A stretch of DNA of 32,051 nt from Puniceicoccales bacterium (GTDB taxonomy: Bacteria > Verrucomicrobiota > Verrucomicrobiia > Opitutales > UBA9783), in contig JAITJL010000024.1 in NCBI GenBank assembly GCA_031278975.1, positions 1 to 32,051 on the forward strand, read 5' to 3'. The position numbers were made by a program, and so were the translations under genes. This document shows, one piece after another, positions 15,935-23,836 of the stretch. The notes beneath the pieces are model-generated. The model saw only the letters and a list, made by a program, of their open reading frames with translations. It searched no databases and was not told where the DNA came from. Numbering within the stretch: the first letter of the stretch is position 1; the number at the start of each line of letters is the position of its first letter.

Positions 15935-16429
15935 ATGATACAAGAAGAAAAATCCAGTGTAGTAGAAACATCGGTTACAGAAACAAGCGTTATGCAAGAA
16001 GTGGTTGAAAAATCAACCAAAAAAAATCAACATCGTTCTAACTTAAGAGGCCGTTGGAAACGTACACACGATAGAGGGCCACAAAGTAATGTTTCTCAAA
16101 ACACGCCTAAAGAAATTAAAACCAGTGAAGCAAAGTGCACCTGCGATAAATCTTGCTGCGACAAAAAGCAAAATTCTATGCCCCTTGTCCCATGTAATGA
16201 CCGTTTAAAAAAAGAAAAGAAGCCCGAAGGCAGTTTTAACCAAGTAGCCCACAAACAGTGTTCTTTAATAAGTAAAGTGAAACGATTTTTTTGTAAACTT
16301 TTTGGAGGAAAATGCTTGGAAGAAGACAAAAATTACCAAGACAATCACCCTTCTAAACGTCACTTTCGTGGCAACCGCCCTTATCACCGCCCAAGATCAA
16401 AGAATCCTCATCGGCGGTTTCAAGGTTAA
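15935..16429 (+). CDS. Uncharacterised basic, Cys-containing low-complexity protein
   Basis: I do not recognise a family. The 164 residues have an acidic, Ser/Thr/Val-rich start (residues 1-28), a basic segment with NLRGRWKRTHDRG, a Cys cluster CTCDKSCCDKK (about 68-78), a cationic amphipathic stretch SLISKVKRFFCKLFGGK (about 110-126) and an Arg/His/Pro-rich tail (HFRGNRPYHRPRSKNPHRR). There is no signal peptide. The basic tail suggests nucleic-acid or ribosome binding, and the Cys cluster a metal site; both are inference. The ATG at 15935 has no clear ribosome-binding site. The gene ends 6 bases before the murA ATG, so the two are probably co-transcribed. The balanced, repetitive composition could also come from drift in a dispensable gene. 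Confidence 0.55.
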   Translation: MIQEEKSSVVETSVTETSVMQEVVEKSTKKNQHRSNLRGRWKRTHDRGPQSNVSQNTPKEIKTSEAKCTCDKSCCDKKQNSMPLVPCNDRLKKEKKPEGSFNQVAHKQCSLISKVKRFFCKLFGGKCLEEDKNYQDNHPSKRHFRGNRPYHRPRSKNPHRRFQG

Positions 16430-16435
16430 GTTTTG

Positions 16436-17701
16436 ATGGATAAAGTTTTGATACAAGGCGGTACCCCATTGGAGGGAACCGTCCATGTAAGTGGAGCAAA
16501 AAACGCAAGCCTCCTCATGTTGGCTGCTGTTTTACTAACGGACGAACCTTGTATATTACGTAACGTTCCCAATTTACGGGATGTTAATTTCTTCGTAAAA
16601 CTTCTCAAAAATTTGGGTGCAGAAGTTGAGCTTCTATCTCCTAATGTTTGGCGTATACAAGCCAAAAAGATTCACACAAATCCACCGTACGATTTGGTTT
16701 GTCAAATGCGAGCCTCCATCTGCCTTATGGGGCCTTTGGTAGGCCGCCTCGGTCAGGCGGCATTACCTTTACCAGGTGGGTGCGTTATCGGGAACCGTCC
16801 CATCGACTTGCACTTACACGGCTTAAAAAAGTTGGGATGTACCATCGAATTAAAAAATGGCATTGTGCATGTTGGTACCCAACAATTGAAAGGCAATCAC
16901 GTTTTCTTGGGAGGACGTTTTGGAAGTACCGTTACGGGTACCGCCAATATTCTCATGGCAGCAACATTAAGTTCGGGAATAACGCGCATTGAAAATACGG
17001 CTTGTGAACCCGAAATTGTTGATCTTTGCCATTTTCTCACACGTATGGGTGCTCGTATTGAAGGCATTGGAAGTCCTCAATTAACCATTCGTGGTCAACA
17101 AAAGTTACACGGAGCCGACCATACCGTCATTGGAGATCGTATCGAAGCGGGAACTTTTCTCATCGCAGGTCTTGTTACGAATGGTCATCTAATCATCGAT
17201 CAGTTTCATACGCAACATTTGGGAGCCCTTTTGCATGTTTTGGAAAATTCAGGGGCAAAAATGAATATTACGGCCAATCAAATTGAAGTTTTTCCGTGCT
17301 TAAATCAACTGACTCCATTCGAAATTACTACGTTGCCCTATCCTGGGTTTCCCACAGATTTACAGGCACAAATGTGCGTATTGGCAGCTTGCATACCCGA
17401 TTTAAGTTTGCTGACCGAACGCATTTATCCACAACGCTTTATGCACGTCGCCGAATTGCAACGGTTAGGGGTACGCATCACCCTGGAAGGCAGCACAGCC
17501 ATTGTTCAAGGTGGACAAAGGTTGTCGGGAGCAGACGTCATGGCCTCTGATCTGAGAGCAAGTGCGGCCCTCTATTTGGCAGGACTCATCGCTCGCGGAG
17601 AAACGCAAGTACACCGCATTTATCACCTAGACCGAGGCTACGAAAACTTCGAACAAAAACTACAGGTAGTGGGAGCCAAACTGTATCGCACGGCCGAGTA
17701 A
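16436..17701 (+). CDS. murA: UDP-N-acetylglucosamine 1-carboxyvinyltransferase MurA
   Basis: MurA transfers enolpyruvate from PEP to UDP-GlcNAc, the first committed step of peptidoglycan synthesis, in the cytosol. At 421 residues it is standard length. The N-terminal VSGAKNASLLMLAA block holds the substrate-binding Lys-Asn. The catalytic loop reads LPGGCVIGNRPIDLHL with the reactive Cys116, so it is of the fosfomycin-sensitive type as far as that residue shows. GDRIEAGTF and PGFPTDLQAQ are further family signatures, and the end carries SDLRASAALYLAGL. The ATG at 16436 is preferred over the adjoining TTG at 16433; AAGG at 16422-16425 could be its ribosome-binding site. With dapL and mraY in the window it argues for a functional wall pathway, though these genes are scattered rather than in one cluster. 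Confidence 0.97.
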   Translation: MDKVLIQGGTPLEGTVHVSGAKNASLLMLAAVLLTDEPCILRNVPNLRDVNFFVKLLKNLGAEVELLSPNVWRIQAKKIHTNPPYDLVCQMRASICLMGPLVGRLGQAALPLPGGCVIGNRPIDLHLHGLKKLGCTIELKNGIVHVGTQQLKGNHVFLGGRFGSTVTGTANILMAATLSSGITRIENTACEPEIVDLCHFLTRMGARIEGIGSPQLTIRGQQKLHGADHTVIGDRIEAGTFLIAGLVTNGHLIIDQFHTQHLGALLHVLENSGAKMNITANQIEVFPCLNQLTPFEITTLPYPGFPTDLQAQMCVLAACIPDLSLLTERIYPQRFMHVAELQRLGVRITLEGSTAIVQGGQRLSGADVMASDLRASAALYLAGLIARGETQVHRIYHLDRGYENFEQKLQVVGAKLYRTAE

Positions 17702-17954
17702 ATTTTTTGCAAAATACTTAATTCTTGATCGCTAAAATTTTAGTTTTGAAACAAGTATTTGTATGGAAATGATTTGTGTGCCATGAACAAAGCAAAACAT
17801 TTGCACAATTCAAACACCTCACCATCCATCACCTTCGGCAGCAACCCTGTCTCCTATTGTAGACAAATGAAAATATTGCGTCACTTGTCTGTTTCTTAAT
17901 ATAATAATTTTACTATGATTTGCATCAAGTAATGACATGATGAGAACAAGATAA

Positions 17955-18359
17955 TTAATGATATAACGGATCCACCAATTTCATTGTTTCTCGAAATGAC
18001 TGTTCAGCTTTGCGTGCTTCTTCACAAGTTACACCAAATTCTTTATGGTAAATTAAGTACAGAACTTGAAATCTTTTTAACAATTCCATAATTAATAGCT
18101 TTTGGCGACACGACTCTAACATGTGAGACTCATGATCAAGCAAAATTTTCGCATATATGGGCGCTTTCTCCAAACTGTCTTTTTTAAATAACTTTCTAAT
18201 TGCGATTCTATCCTCTCTGATAGTAATGTCGTAATGTGAAACATCTTGAGCGGCATTATGAGTTAAAATATCCTTTACGTATTTAGTAAACTGAACTACT
18301 GGTTCCCCTAAAGCGTAGGCAGAGAATAAAAACGGTAATAAACAAAACAACTTCTTCAT
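17955..18359 (-). CDS. Small exported protein of unknown function
   Basis: No family is recognised. With the start at ATG 18359 the product begins MKKLFCLLPFLFSAYALGEP, a clear signal peptide with likely cleavage after ALG. A longer frame from a TTG at 18395 would bury this signal, so the internal ATG is chosen. The mature part is about 115 residues, mostly helical, charged and with two Cys (ESCRQKLL and GVTCEEARKAEQSF). It starts 32 bases after the stop of the HELIH protein on the same strand, so it is probably co-transcribed and may be a partner, inhibitor or chaperone of it; this is inference from position only. Confidence 0.6.
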   Translation of the reverse strand: MKKLFCLLPFLFSAYALGEPVVQFTKYVKDILTHNAAQDVSHYDITIREDRIAIRKLFKKDSLEKAPIYAKILLDHESHMLESCRQKLLIMELLKRFQVLYLIYHKEFGVTCEEARKAEQSFRETMKLVDPLYH

Positions 18360-18391
18360 GGGGTCAAATTGTTTTGCTAGGAAGAAAAATG

Positions 18392-19342
18392 TCAAGATGG
18401 TTGTTGTCTTATTTTTGGTAGTCTGTCTATATCTTCCCGAGTTAAGACAGAATTTAGTATTGTGTAGGTTTCGAGAGAAACATCTTCAGCCTTAAACGCG
18501 TGGGTCCACCGAGTAATAAATGGGTTATCGGCGTGGGTGAGGTCGTCGCTCAAAGGATTACATGAAAAATAATTACTCAACAAATGCCTTTCCGATATAT
18601 CTGTATCACGAGTAAAAGATTGGTCCTCCTCTTGTGTTAAAATGTTGGTTTCTTTACCAACAATTGTTCGAAATTCTTCGTACGCTTTCCTTCCTCCCCA
18701 TGAGGTTAGAAAATTTGTATTGTACGACTCTCCTTCAGCATTTTCTAAAAAGTTCGTAAATCCTATAGAGCCACTTGAATCTTCTTCTTGTGGGCTAAAT
18801 CCATAACACTTCTCAGCAATCGCACAATAATGGGATTCGTGGGCGGTCCAATTATTAATATCTTGTGCGTTGCTCCCTTGTATAAACGCTTCTGCTTTGT
18901 GTATAAAATGTATCAACTCATGACCCATTCCAATAAAAAAAGGAACGCTAACATCTTTTATAGCATACAAAGAGTCGTCATTTGTTCGTACTAAAATGGG
19001 CACATTTATAAGGCCTTCTTCTGGTTTTGAAGGTAAACTAATGACAACACGTCCATCCGTACCAATATCAGACACCGATAAATTTTCTTCAAAATCACCA
19101 TCAGCACGCTCTATCTTTAAATGAACGGTCGATGGATTTGTTATCAAATTATGTAGATGTTCAATTATTTTCTTTCCGCTATCCAAAGTATTTAAATTTG
19201 CTAAATAGTCCCTAAACTCTAGACATAGGTTTTTGTCATCATTAAATTCGCACAAATGCTTACAAATGGACTCAATCGTATCCTCCTCCTCCATTGTATG
19301 TGTTGAGGGAACGGATGGAATACCTTCAATTACCAAGCTCAT
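18392..19342 (-). CDS. Putative zinc metalloprotease with HELIH motif, M91-effector-like
   Basis: This is a 316-residue protein without a signal peptide. Residues 139-148 read MGHELIHFIH, giving the gluzincin-type HExxH zinc site (His141, Glu142, His145). Further on, YEEFRTIVG (221-229) and DISERHLLSNYF (248-259) resemble the downstream blocks of the M91 family, in which a T(V/I)G segment and an (S/T)E motif follow the HExxH. M91 members include the type III effectors NleD and HopH1, which cleave host proteins. The N-terminal 130 residues are not recognised. The lack of a classical signal fits delivery by a contact-dependent system, but no such system is in the window. It could instead be a cytosolic protease. 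The HExxH is certain; the family is a motif-based guess. Confidence 0.6.
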   Translation of the reverse strand: MSLVIEGIPSVPSTHTMEEEDTIESICKHLCEFNDDKNLCLEFRDYLANLNTLDSGKKIIEHLHNLITNPSTVHLKIERADGDFEENLSVSDIGTDGRVVISLPSKPEEGLINVPILVRTNDDSLYAIKDVSVPFFIGMGHELIHFIHKAEAFIQGSNAQDINNWTAHESHYCAIAEKCYGFSPQEEDSSGSIGFTNFLENAEGESYNTNFLTSWGGRKAYEEFRTIVGKETNILTQEEDQSFTRDTDISERHLLSNYFSCNPLSDDLTHADNPFITRWTHAFKAEDVSLETYTILNSVLTREDIDRLPKIRQQPS

Positions 19343-19352
19343 CAGTTATTAT

Positions 19353-19379
19353 GTTATAATGTAGGACAGTAGTTGTCAA
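19353..19379 (-). promoter_or_regulatory. Putative promoter of the metalloprotease gene
   Basis: On the minus strand a perfect TTGACA (19379-19374) and TATAAC (19358-19353) are separated by 15 bp. The -10 ends 10 bases before the ATG at 19342, leaving room for only a few bases of leader. The spacing is the same as in the nucleotide-transporter promoter. Confidence 0.45.
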
Positions 19380-19692
19380 AGCTTTTGTAATGGAGATTCA
19401 AATGCAACAATTTTGTGTTTTTGCGCAGACGGTCCGATAAACGACGCATACAAAGCTTATGCTTGTATGTTGTGTTAATGCCAAGCAATTATAATATATT
19501 TTAGCTACACAAAACCTATTTTACCTCCTAAGTCAATTTTTTATAAAAATAAAACTTTTATTAACAGCAATATATATGTGGATATATGTGGATGCTTTTG
19601 CTCCACGAATCAATATTGACTTTTAGTTCCACGACACCTGTGAATTAACACCATTTATCATATCACTTGTCGGTTTCTTAATCTCCTTAATC
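19380..19692. other. Intergenic region without a gene; contains a 10-bp direct duplication
   Basis: No coding frame or RNA gene was recognised between the metalloprotease promoter and the hairpin upstream of mraY. The only ordered element is TATATGTGGA repeated twice in tandem at 19573-19592. Confidence 0.5.
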
Positions 19693-19715
19693 ATTATCGC
19701 TTCACGATAATTTTT
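19693..19715 (+). terminator. Terminator-like hairpin or operator upstream of mraY
   Basis: ATTATCG (19693-19699) and CGATAAT (19705-19711) form a 7-bp stem with loop CTTCA, followed by TTTT (19712-19715). The shape fits a weak intrinsic terminator, but no plus-strand gene lies close upstream. A regulatory palindrome for mraY is an alternative. The stem is AT-rich. Confidence 0.35.
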
Positions 19716-19746
19716 ACAAAAAGCTTTCGAATTCCCCCAATATCTT

Positions 19747-19752
19747 TATAAT
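19747..19752 (+). promoter_or_regulatory. Putative -10 element of mraY
   Basis: A perfect TATAAT ends 8 bases before the ATG at 19761. The best -35 candidate (TTTCGA, 19725-19730) is poor. The position again predicts an mRNA starting at or next to the start codon. Confidence 0.35.
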
Positions 19753-19760
19753 AAGCCTAC

Positions 19761-20861
19761 ATGCTTTATTATTTGTGTCGTCTGGAAGATATATGGGGAC
19801 CCTTGCGTCTATTTCGATACATCACATTTCGAAGTACCATGGCGCTCATAACCGCTTTATTGTGGTTATTTATTATAGGTCCCAAGATCTTTGCCTGGCT
19901 GCGTAAAAAAAATTGCAAGGATGTGGTACGTTCTTCCAGTGAAATTCGCGATATTGCGCAAATGCATTCCAGTAAAACCTCAATTCCAACCATGGGCGGC
20001 CTTGCCGTTCTTTCAGGTGTATTGGTTGCCTGCTTACTGTGGTTACGCTTCAACTGCTATGGCCTAGGCACTTTGTGCGTAGGCTTATTGCTTGCCATTA
20101 CAGGCATTATGGACGATTGGATGAAAATAAAGCATAGGCATAGTCGGGGTATCAAGAGTCATTGGAAGTGGCTCGTTCAAGGTATTGCTACGTGGCTTGT
20201 ACTCTATTTTTTACTACAAACGCCCGGGGTGGGAACAAAAATCGATGGACTGTACGTGCCTTGCCTCAAAACACCTCTTATTCATTCTTTTCCCGCAATT
20301 TTTCTATTTCTTTACTGGTTTGCAGTTCTATCGGGAACAAGCAATGCCCTTAACTTAACGGACGGCATCGATGGCCTAGCGATCGGATGCAGTATCATTG
20401 TCACTTTAACCTATGCAATTTTTGCCTACATCACGGGACACTCGCAATTAAGCGCTTACTTGCATCTACCCTACCTCGCAGGTACTGAGGAATTATGCGT
20501 TCTATGCGCAGCCATCGCAGGTGCTTGCATTGGTTTTTTATGGTTTAATGCCCATCCGGCAGAAATTTTTATGGGAGATACGGGATCTTTACCCTTGGGC
20601 GCCTGGATTGGCTGCGTGGCACTCATGACGCAACAGTCCATAACCCTTATCATCGTAGGATTTGTTTTTGTCATAGAAGCATTGTCCGTTATATTGCAGG
20701 TACTCAGCTTTAAATTATGCCAAAAAAGAATTTTTAAAATGAGTCCTCTACATCATCACTTTGAACTTATGCGCATCCCAGAATCAAAAATCATTGTTCG
20801 TTTTTGGATTGTTTCTCTGCTTTGCGCTTTGTTGGGACTGATGACGCTCAAATTGCGATAA
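19761..20861 (+). CDS. mraY: Phospho-N-acetylmuramoyl-pentapeptide transferase MraY
   Basis: MraY links UDP-MurNAc-pentapeptide to undecaprenyl phosphate to form lipid I at the inner membrane. The 366-residue protein has about ten membrane helices and starts with the family-typical LFRYITFRS block, which supports the ATG at 19761. Catalytic and substrate motifs are present: GIMDDWMKIKHRHSRG, NLTDGIDGLAIG and FMGDTGSLPLGAWIG, and the C-terminal MSPLHHHFEL with its histidines. It is not flanked by murE, murF or murD as in the classical dcw cluster; the next gene downstream encodes a coiled-coil protein 71 bases on. Confidence 0.97.
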   Translation: MLYYLCRLEDIWGPLRLFRYITFRSTMALITALLWLFIIGPKIFAWLRKKNCKDVVRSSSEIRDIAQMHSSKTSIPTMGGLAVLSGVLVACLLWLRFNCYGLGTLCVGLLLAITGIMDDWMKIKHRHSRGIKSHWKWLVQGIATWLVLYFLLQTPGVGTKIDGLYVPCLKTPLIHSFPAIFLFLYWFAVLSGTSNALNLTDGIDGLAIGCSIIVTLTYAIFAYITGHSQLSAYLHLPYLAGTEELCVLCAAIAGACIGFLWFNAHPAEIFMGDTGSLPLGAWIGCVALMTQQSITLIIVGFVFVIEALSVILQVLSFKLCQKRIFKMSPLHHHFELMRIPESKIIVRFWIVSLLCALLGLMTLKLR

Positions 20862-20932
20862 ATTTGAACAAATGTATTGCGATTCGCGAAAATGTGCTCG
20901 ATTTCCAATAAAATCTCATTAAAAGTAAATGC

Positions 20933-21277
20933 ATGGATTTGCTAAATCGATATCAACAATTATGTGAAGAGATTTATCTTCTATTGTCTCAAGAAAATAA
21001 CCTGTTGAAACAAGAACAAGTCCCACACCCACATTTGCTGGATACAAAACGTACTTTATTATCTAAATTAGAATTTTTTACAGAACAATGCAAGCAGGTA
21101 GAGAAAGCGGGTGTTGAAGGTAAGAAGCAGGCGCAACGACTCCAGCAAAAGCTTATGAAAATCTTCATGCTCGATCGAGAAAATGAAAAAATGTTACTCA
21201 CCTTGCAAATGAAGCAAGATACACGTTTGTTGTACGGAAACATTTCTACTATACCGCTTCAAGACTCGCACGATTAG
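20933..21277 (+). CDS. Small coiled-coil protein, possibly FlgN-like
   Basis: This is a 114-residue protein, almost entirely helical with heptad-like leucines (LLNRYQQLCEEIYLLLSQE, LLDTKRTLLSKLEFF, RENEKMLLTLQMKQ). The pattern of two long helices with a RENExxLL motif resembles FlgN-type flagellar or secretion chaperones, but sequence alone does not settle this, and no flagellar gene is in the window. The gene ends 9 bases before tatD and is likely co-transcribed with it. Unknown is the safe call. Confidence 0.55.
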   Translation: MDLLNRYQQLCEEIYLLLSQENNLLKQEQVPHPHLLDTKRTLLSKLEFFTEQCKQVEKAGVEGKKQAQRLQQKLMKIFMLDRENEKMLLTLQMKQDTRLLYGNISTIPLQDSHD

Positions 21278-21286
21278 AAAGCAAAG

Positions 21287-22072
21287 ATGCTTATTGATTC
21301 GCACTGTCATTTGGAAGATTGGGTAAAAACAGATCAAATAGAAAAGATTTTAGCGGAAGCCTATGGGCAAGATGTACACAAATTTGTAGCCGTTGGGACA
21401 CAATTGGAAGATTGGAAAATTTATGCCTCGCTTGCCTCTCGCCATAAGTGTATTCGGTTCTGCGTAGGTTTACATCCGCTGAATATTAAAGACGATTTCG
21501 AGGTACAATTGGAACAACTCCCGGCATTTTTATCCAACGCCGTCGCCATTGGAGAAATTGGTTTAGATTTTCATCAGTTGCCTAGTGGTAAAAGCGAACA
21601 GGTGGCCTACACAAAGCAACAAATCGTCGTCTTTGAGAAACAACTGCGGCTGGCACAAAAATACAATATGCCGGTTGTAATTCACTGTCGAGATGCCTTT
21701 GAGGTTGTCTGCGAAGTGCTCAAATATGCCCGTTTTGATTTCCACAGTGTACTTTTTCACTGCTTCACGGGGACAGCTCAAGAAGCCGAATATTTACTGG
21801 CTGCGGGTGCTTTTTTATCCTATGCAGGTGTTGTAACCTTTAAAAATGCACAAGCCATTCAACGTACGATTCTCGCGACACCTTTGGATCGCATTTTGGT
21901 CGAAACCGATTGTCCGTATTTAGCACCCGTACCCTACCGCGGTAAAACCAATACACCTGCATTATTGCCCTACACCGCAAGGCATATTGCCGCTTTAAAA
22001 CAAATTGATTTTCAAACATTCTGCGAAGCGACCACACAAAATACGCAGATATTTTTCAGGACCCGCTGGTAA
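21287..22072 (+). CDS. tatD: TatD-family metal-dependent hydrolase
   Basis: TatD proteins are TIM-barrel metalloenzymes with 3'-5' exonuclease activity implicated in DNA repair. The 261-residue protein contains the expected metal ligands: DSHCHLED at the N-terminus (His6, His8), GEIGLDF, VIHCRDAF, VLFHCFTG and LVETDCPYLAP. Length is standard. The ATG at 21287 follows the coiled-coil gene by 9 bases, with AAAGCAAAG as a weak ribosome-binding site. The terminal PALLPYTARHIAALK is also family-typical. Confidence 0.95.
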   Translation: MLIDSHCHLEDWVKTDQIEKILAEAYGQDVHKFVAVGTQLEDWKIYASLASRHKCIRFCVGLHPLNIKDDFEVQLEQLPAFLSNAVAIGEIGLDFHQLPSGKSEQVAYTKQQIVVFEKQLRLAQKYNMPVVIHCRDAFEVVCEVLKYARFDFHSVLFHCFTGTAQEAEYLLAAGAFLSYAGVVTFKNAQAIQRTILATPLDRILVETDCPYLAPVPYRGKTNTPALLPYTARHIAALKQIDFQTFCEATTQNTQIFFRTRW

Positions 22073-22114
22073 TGTCTCCATCGAAAGACAAAGACGGAAA
22101 CATCACCTGCAGGT

Positions 22115-22132
22115 ACTTCACGCACGTGAAGT
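22115..22132. other. Near-perfect inverted repeat between convergent genes
   Basis: ACTTCACG and CGTGAAGT face each other across a two-base CA centre, between tatD (plus) and the exported-protein gene (minus). Folding would leave a 7-bp stem with a 4-nt loop. No long T-tract follows on either strand, so a terminator role for the convergent pair is possible but weakly supported. Confidence 0.35.
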
Positions 22133-22177
22133 GTGATTGTGTAATTTTATAAGAGATCGGTTTCCAAGTGCCCCCTT

Positions 22178-23830
22178 TTAAGCAGCATGGTCGATAACTT
22201 CCTGAGCAGGGATGCAGAAATAATAAAAGCTTTTATTGTCCACGGAAGCGAATACGATCCAGAGGTATCCATTTTTGACATCCATGAAAATGATGCGAGA
22301 GCAGTTGGTTAAATTTCCAAAGCTGTTGCCGTCTTTGTCCGCGAAATCTCGCTTCGTTAGCAAACGAACGTTATTACTAGCATCCAATCCGTAGCGAGCA
22401 ACACCGAGGACAAGGTGTGTTTTCTTGCCCGGGTAGCAATAGGCGTAGATAATGTGATTGTTATGTACGACAAACATGTGAGTATTTTTGTACAAGGTGG
22501 TGGCCGAAGTTGCTTCTTCGTGAGTTCCTGTTGTTACGGGAAAGACAGCAATGCAGTTTTCGGTTGGTATAGGTCGACTCTTACTGTTATGCCAAACGTA
22601 ACCTGCAGGCCATGAATAAAGGACTAAAACAACGTACGATGTATTCCAACTAATGTAAGATGCATTCCATTGACCTCCGGCATCATTCAGACGCGATGTT
22701 TTACTCATAGCCAATTGAAGGGCAATCGTTTGTCCACCGTGTTGAATGACATTCAAGTCATTGTGGTAACAACACGATGCGGAACTCGTGTTGGAATCGT
22801 AACCATCCATGTATGGATTGTAGTCAGCAAACGTCGTATCACTCTTCTCTGTCGCTTCAGCCTTAATCCACCAAGGGGAGTATCCATTTGAAGTTGCAAA
22901 GTGATACTCATTTCCAACTTTCATGATGCGCGGCTCTATACAATGTTTGTATGCTAATTCCGCCACTCCACAGGAACATCCTTGATTGAAGACAGTTCCT
23001 CCCTGGTCATTGAAAACGTGACGACTTAATCTCGTAGTACTACCATTATCATTTGTACTATTATAATCACCATTTGCACTAAATTTATGTAGCCAAAAAA
23101 CACTTGTTCTACCCACTCCAACGTCGTAAATAGCTGTGAAGACGTTCTTATTGTAAGTCAATGTTGTGAAGTCCCCAAAATTACGAGCTATTATATTCCA
23201 ATGGCTACTTACAAAACAGGAAGCCGTTACGCTCAAATCCGACTTTTTGATTTTGGCAAACAAAAGGCCTTCCGTATCGCCCCCCCAAGAGGTGTTCCAC
23301 CAACGCGAAGGGACTATGTACATAATGGCATGTACGTAATCGGTGGTCCCATTGGCTTCCTGCGCAATACAGGGCGCCAATGAAACCCAAGCGACTTTTG
23401 AAAAAGTATCATCCCCGCTGAATGAATTCATGCCGTTACCTGGCCAAGAATAATTACTTCCAACTTTTGAATCCACCTGCAGACCAACTTGACTCAATAA
23501 AACGCCCGCTGGAGTTATTTTCCCAAAATAATATTGCTTACCGCCAAACAAAGTACCTGCATCGTGTGTAATATAATACAAAGTACCCGTCGAATCGACC
23601 ATAATTCCCGGATGTATTTTTTCTAGAACTTTTAATTCAGACCCCCAGACGGATTTCATTTTAGCACCCCAAACTCCTGCAGGTCCAGAGCCATATCGGA
23701 CTACAGTACCCTGCACATATTTTCCTTCAAACGGTGGTGTGTAGGCATAAATACAGGCCGTATTAAGATAAATTAAAGACCCTTGTAAGACCCTTGTAAG
23801 ACCCTTGTAAGACACAGCTTTCATATTCAT
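22178..23830 (-). CDS. Large exported protein of an unrecognised multicopy family, with 11-bp repeats in the signal region
   Basis: I recognise no family. The 550 residues begin MNMKAVSYKGLTRVLQG, then a hydrophobic stretch LIYLNTACIYAY resembling a signal sequence. The mature part is rich in Tyr, Trp, Ser, Asn and Gly with short hydrophobic strands (for example GTLYYITHDAGTLFGG and GYLWIVFASVDNKSFYYF), which suggests a beta-rich, possibly propeller-like surface or secreted protein. Cys pairs (CSCG, SCCYH) could form disulfides. Three tandem 11-bp units encode residues 6-18. Unit loss or gain would put a TAA in frame within a few codons, so expression may switch. A second copy about 90% identical in its last 118 bases ends the window. 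A promoter ends 6 bases before the ATG at 23830. Export and switching are inferred; the ORF and repeats are plain. Confidence 0.65.
   Translation of the reverse strand: MNMKAVSYKGLTRVLQGSLIYLNTACIYAYTPPFEGKYVQGTVVRYGSGPAGVWGAKMKSVWGSELKVLEKIHPGIMVDSTGTLYYITHDAGTLFGGKQYYFGKITPAGVLLSQVGLQVDSKVGSNYSWPGNGMNSFSGDDTFSKVAWVSLAPCIAQEANGTTDYVHAIMYIVPSRWWNTSWGGDTEGLLFAKIKKSDLSVTASCFVSSHWNIIARNFGDFTTLTYNKNVFTAIYDVGVGRTSVFWLHKFSANGDYNSTNDNGSTTRLSRHVFNDQGGTVFNQGCSCGVAELAYKHCIEPRIMKVGNEYHFATSNGYSPWWIKAEATEKSDTTFADYNPYMDGYDSNTSSASCCYHNDLNVIQHGGQTIALQLAMSKTSRLNDAGGQWNASYISWNTSYVVLVLYSWPAGYVWHNSKSRPIPTENCIAVFPVTTGTHEEATSATTLYKNTHMFVVHNNHIIYAYCYPGKKTHLVLGVARYGLDASNNVRLLTKRDFADKDGNSFGNLTNCSRIIFMDVKNGYLWIVFASVDNKSFYYFCIPAQEVIDHAA
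23778..23813 (-). repeat. Three tandem 11-bp units inside a coding sequence
   Basis: GACCCTTGTAA (plus strand) occurs three times exactly at 23778-23788, 23789-23799 and 23800-23810, followed by a partial GAC. On the coding strand the unit reads TTACAAGGGTC. Eleven is not a multiple of three, so changes of one or two units shift the frame. In both shifted frames a TAA appears within about five codons downstream. Confidence 0.95.
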
Positions 23831-23836
23831 ATGAAA

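Noticed and set aside
16433..16435. TTG 16433 as the murA start
   Set aside because: The adjacent ATG 16436 is the better codon and gives the usual MDKVLIQGG-type start.
17706..17763. Imperfect inverted repeat (CAAAATACTT / AAGTATTTG) after murA
   Set aside because: The stem needs a bulge and a loop of about 35 bases, in AT-rich DNA where this is expected by chance.
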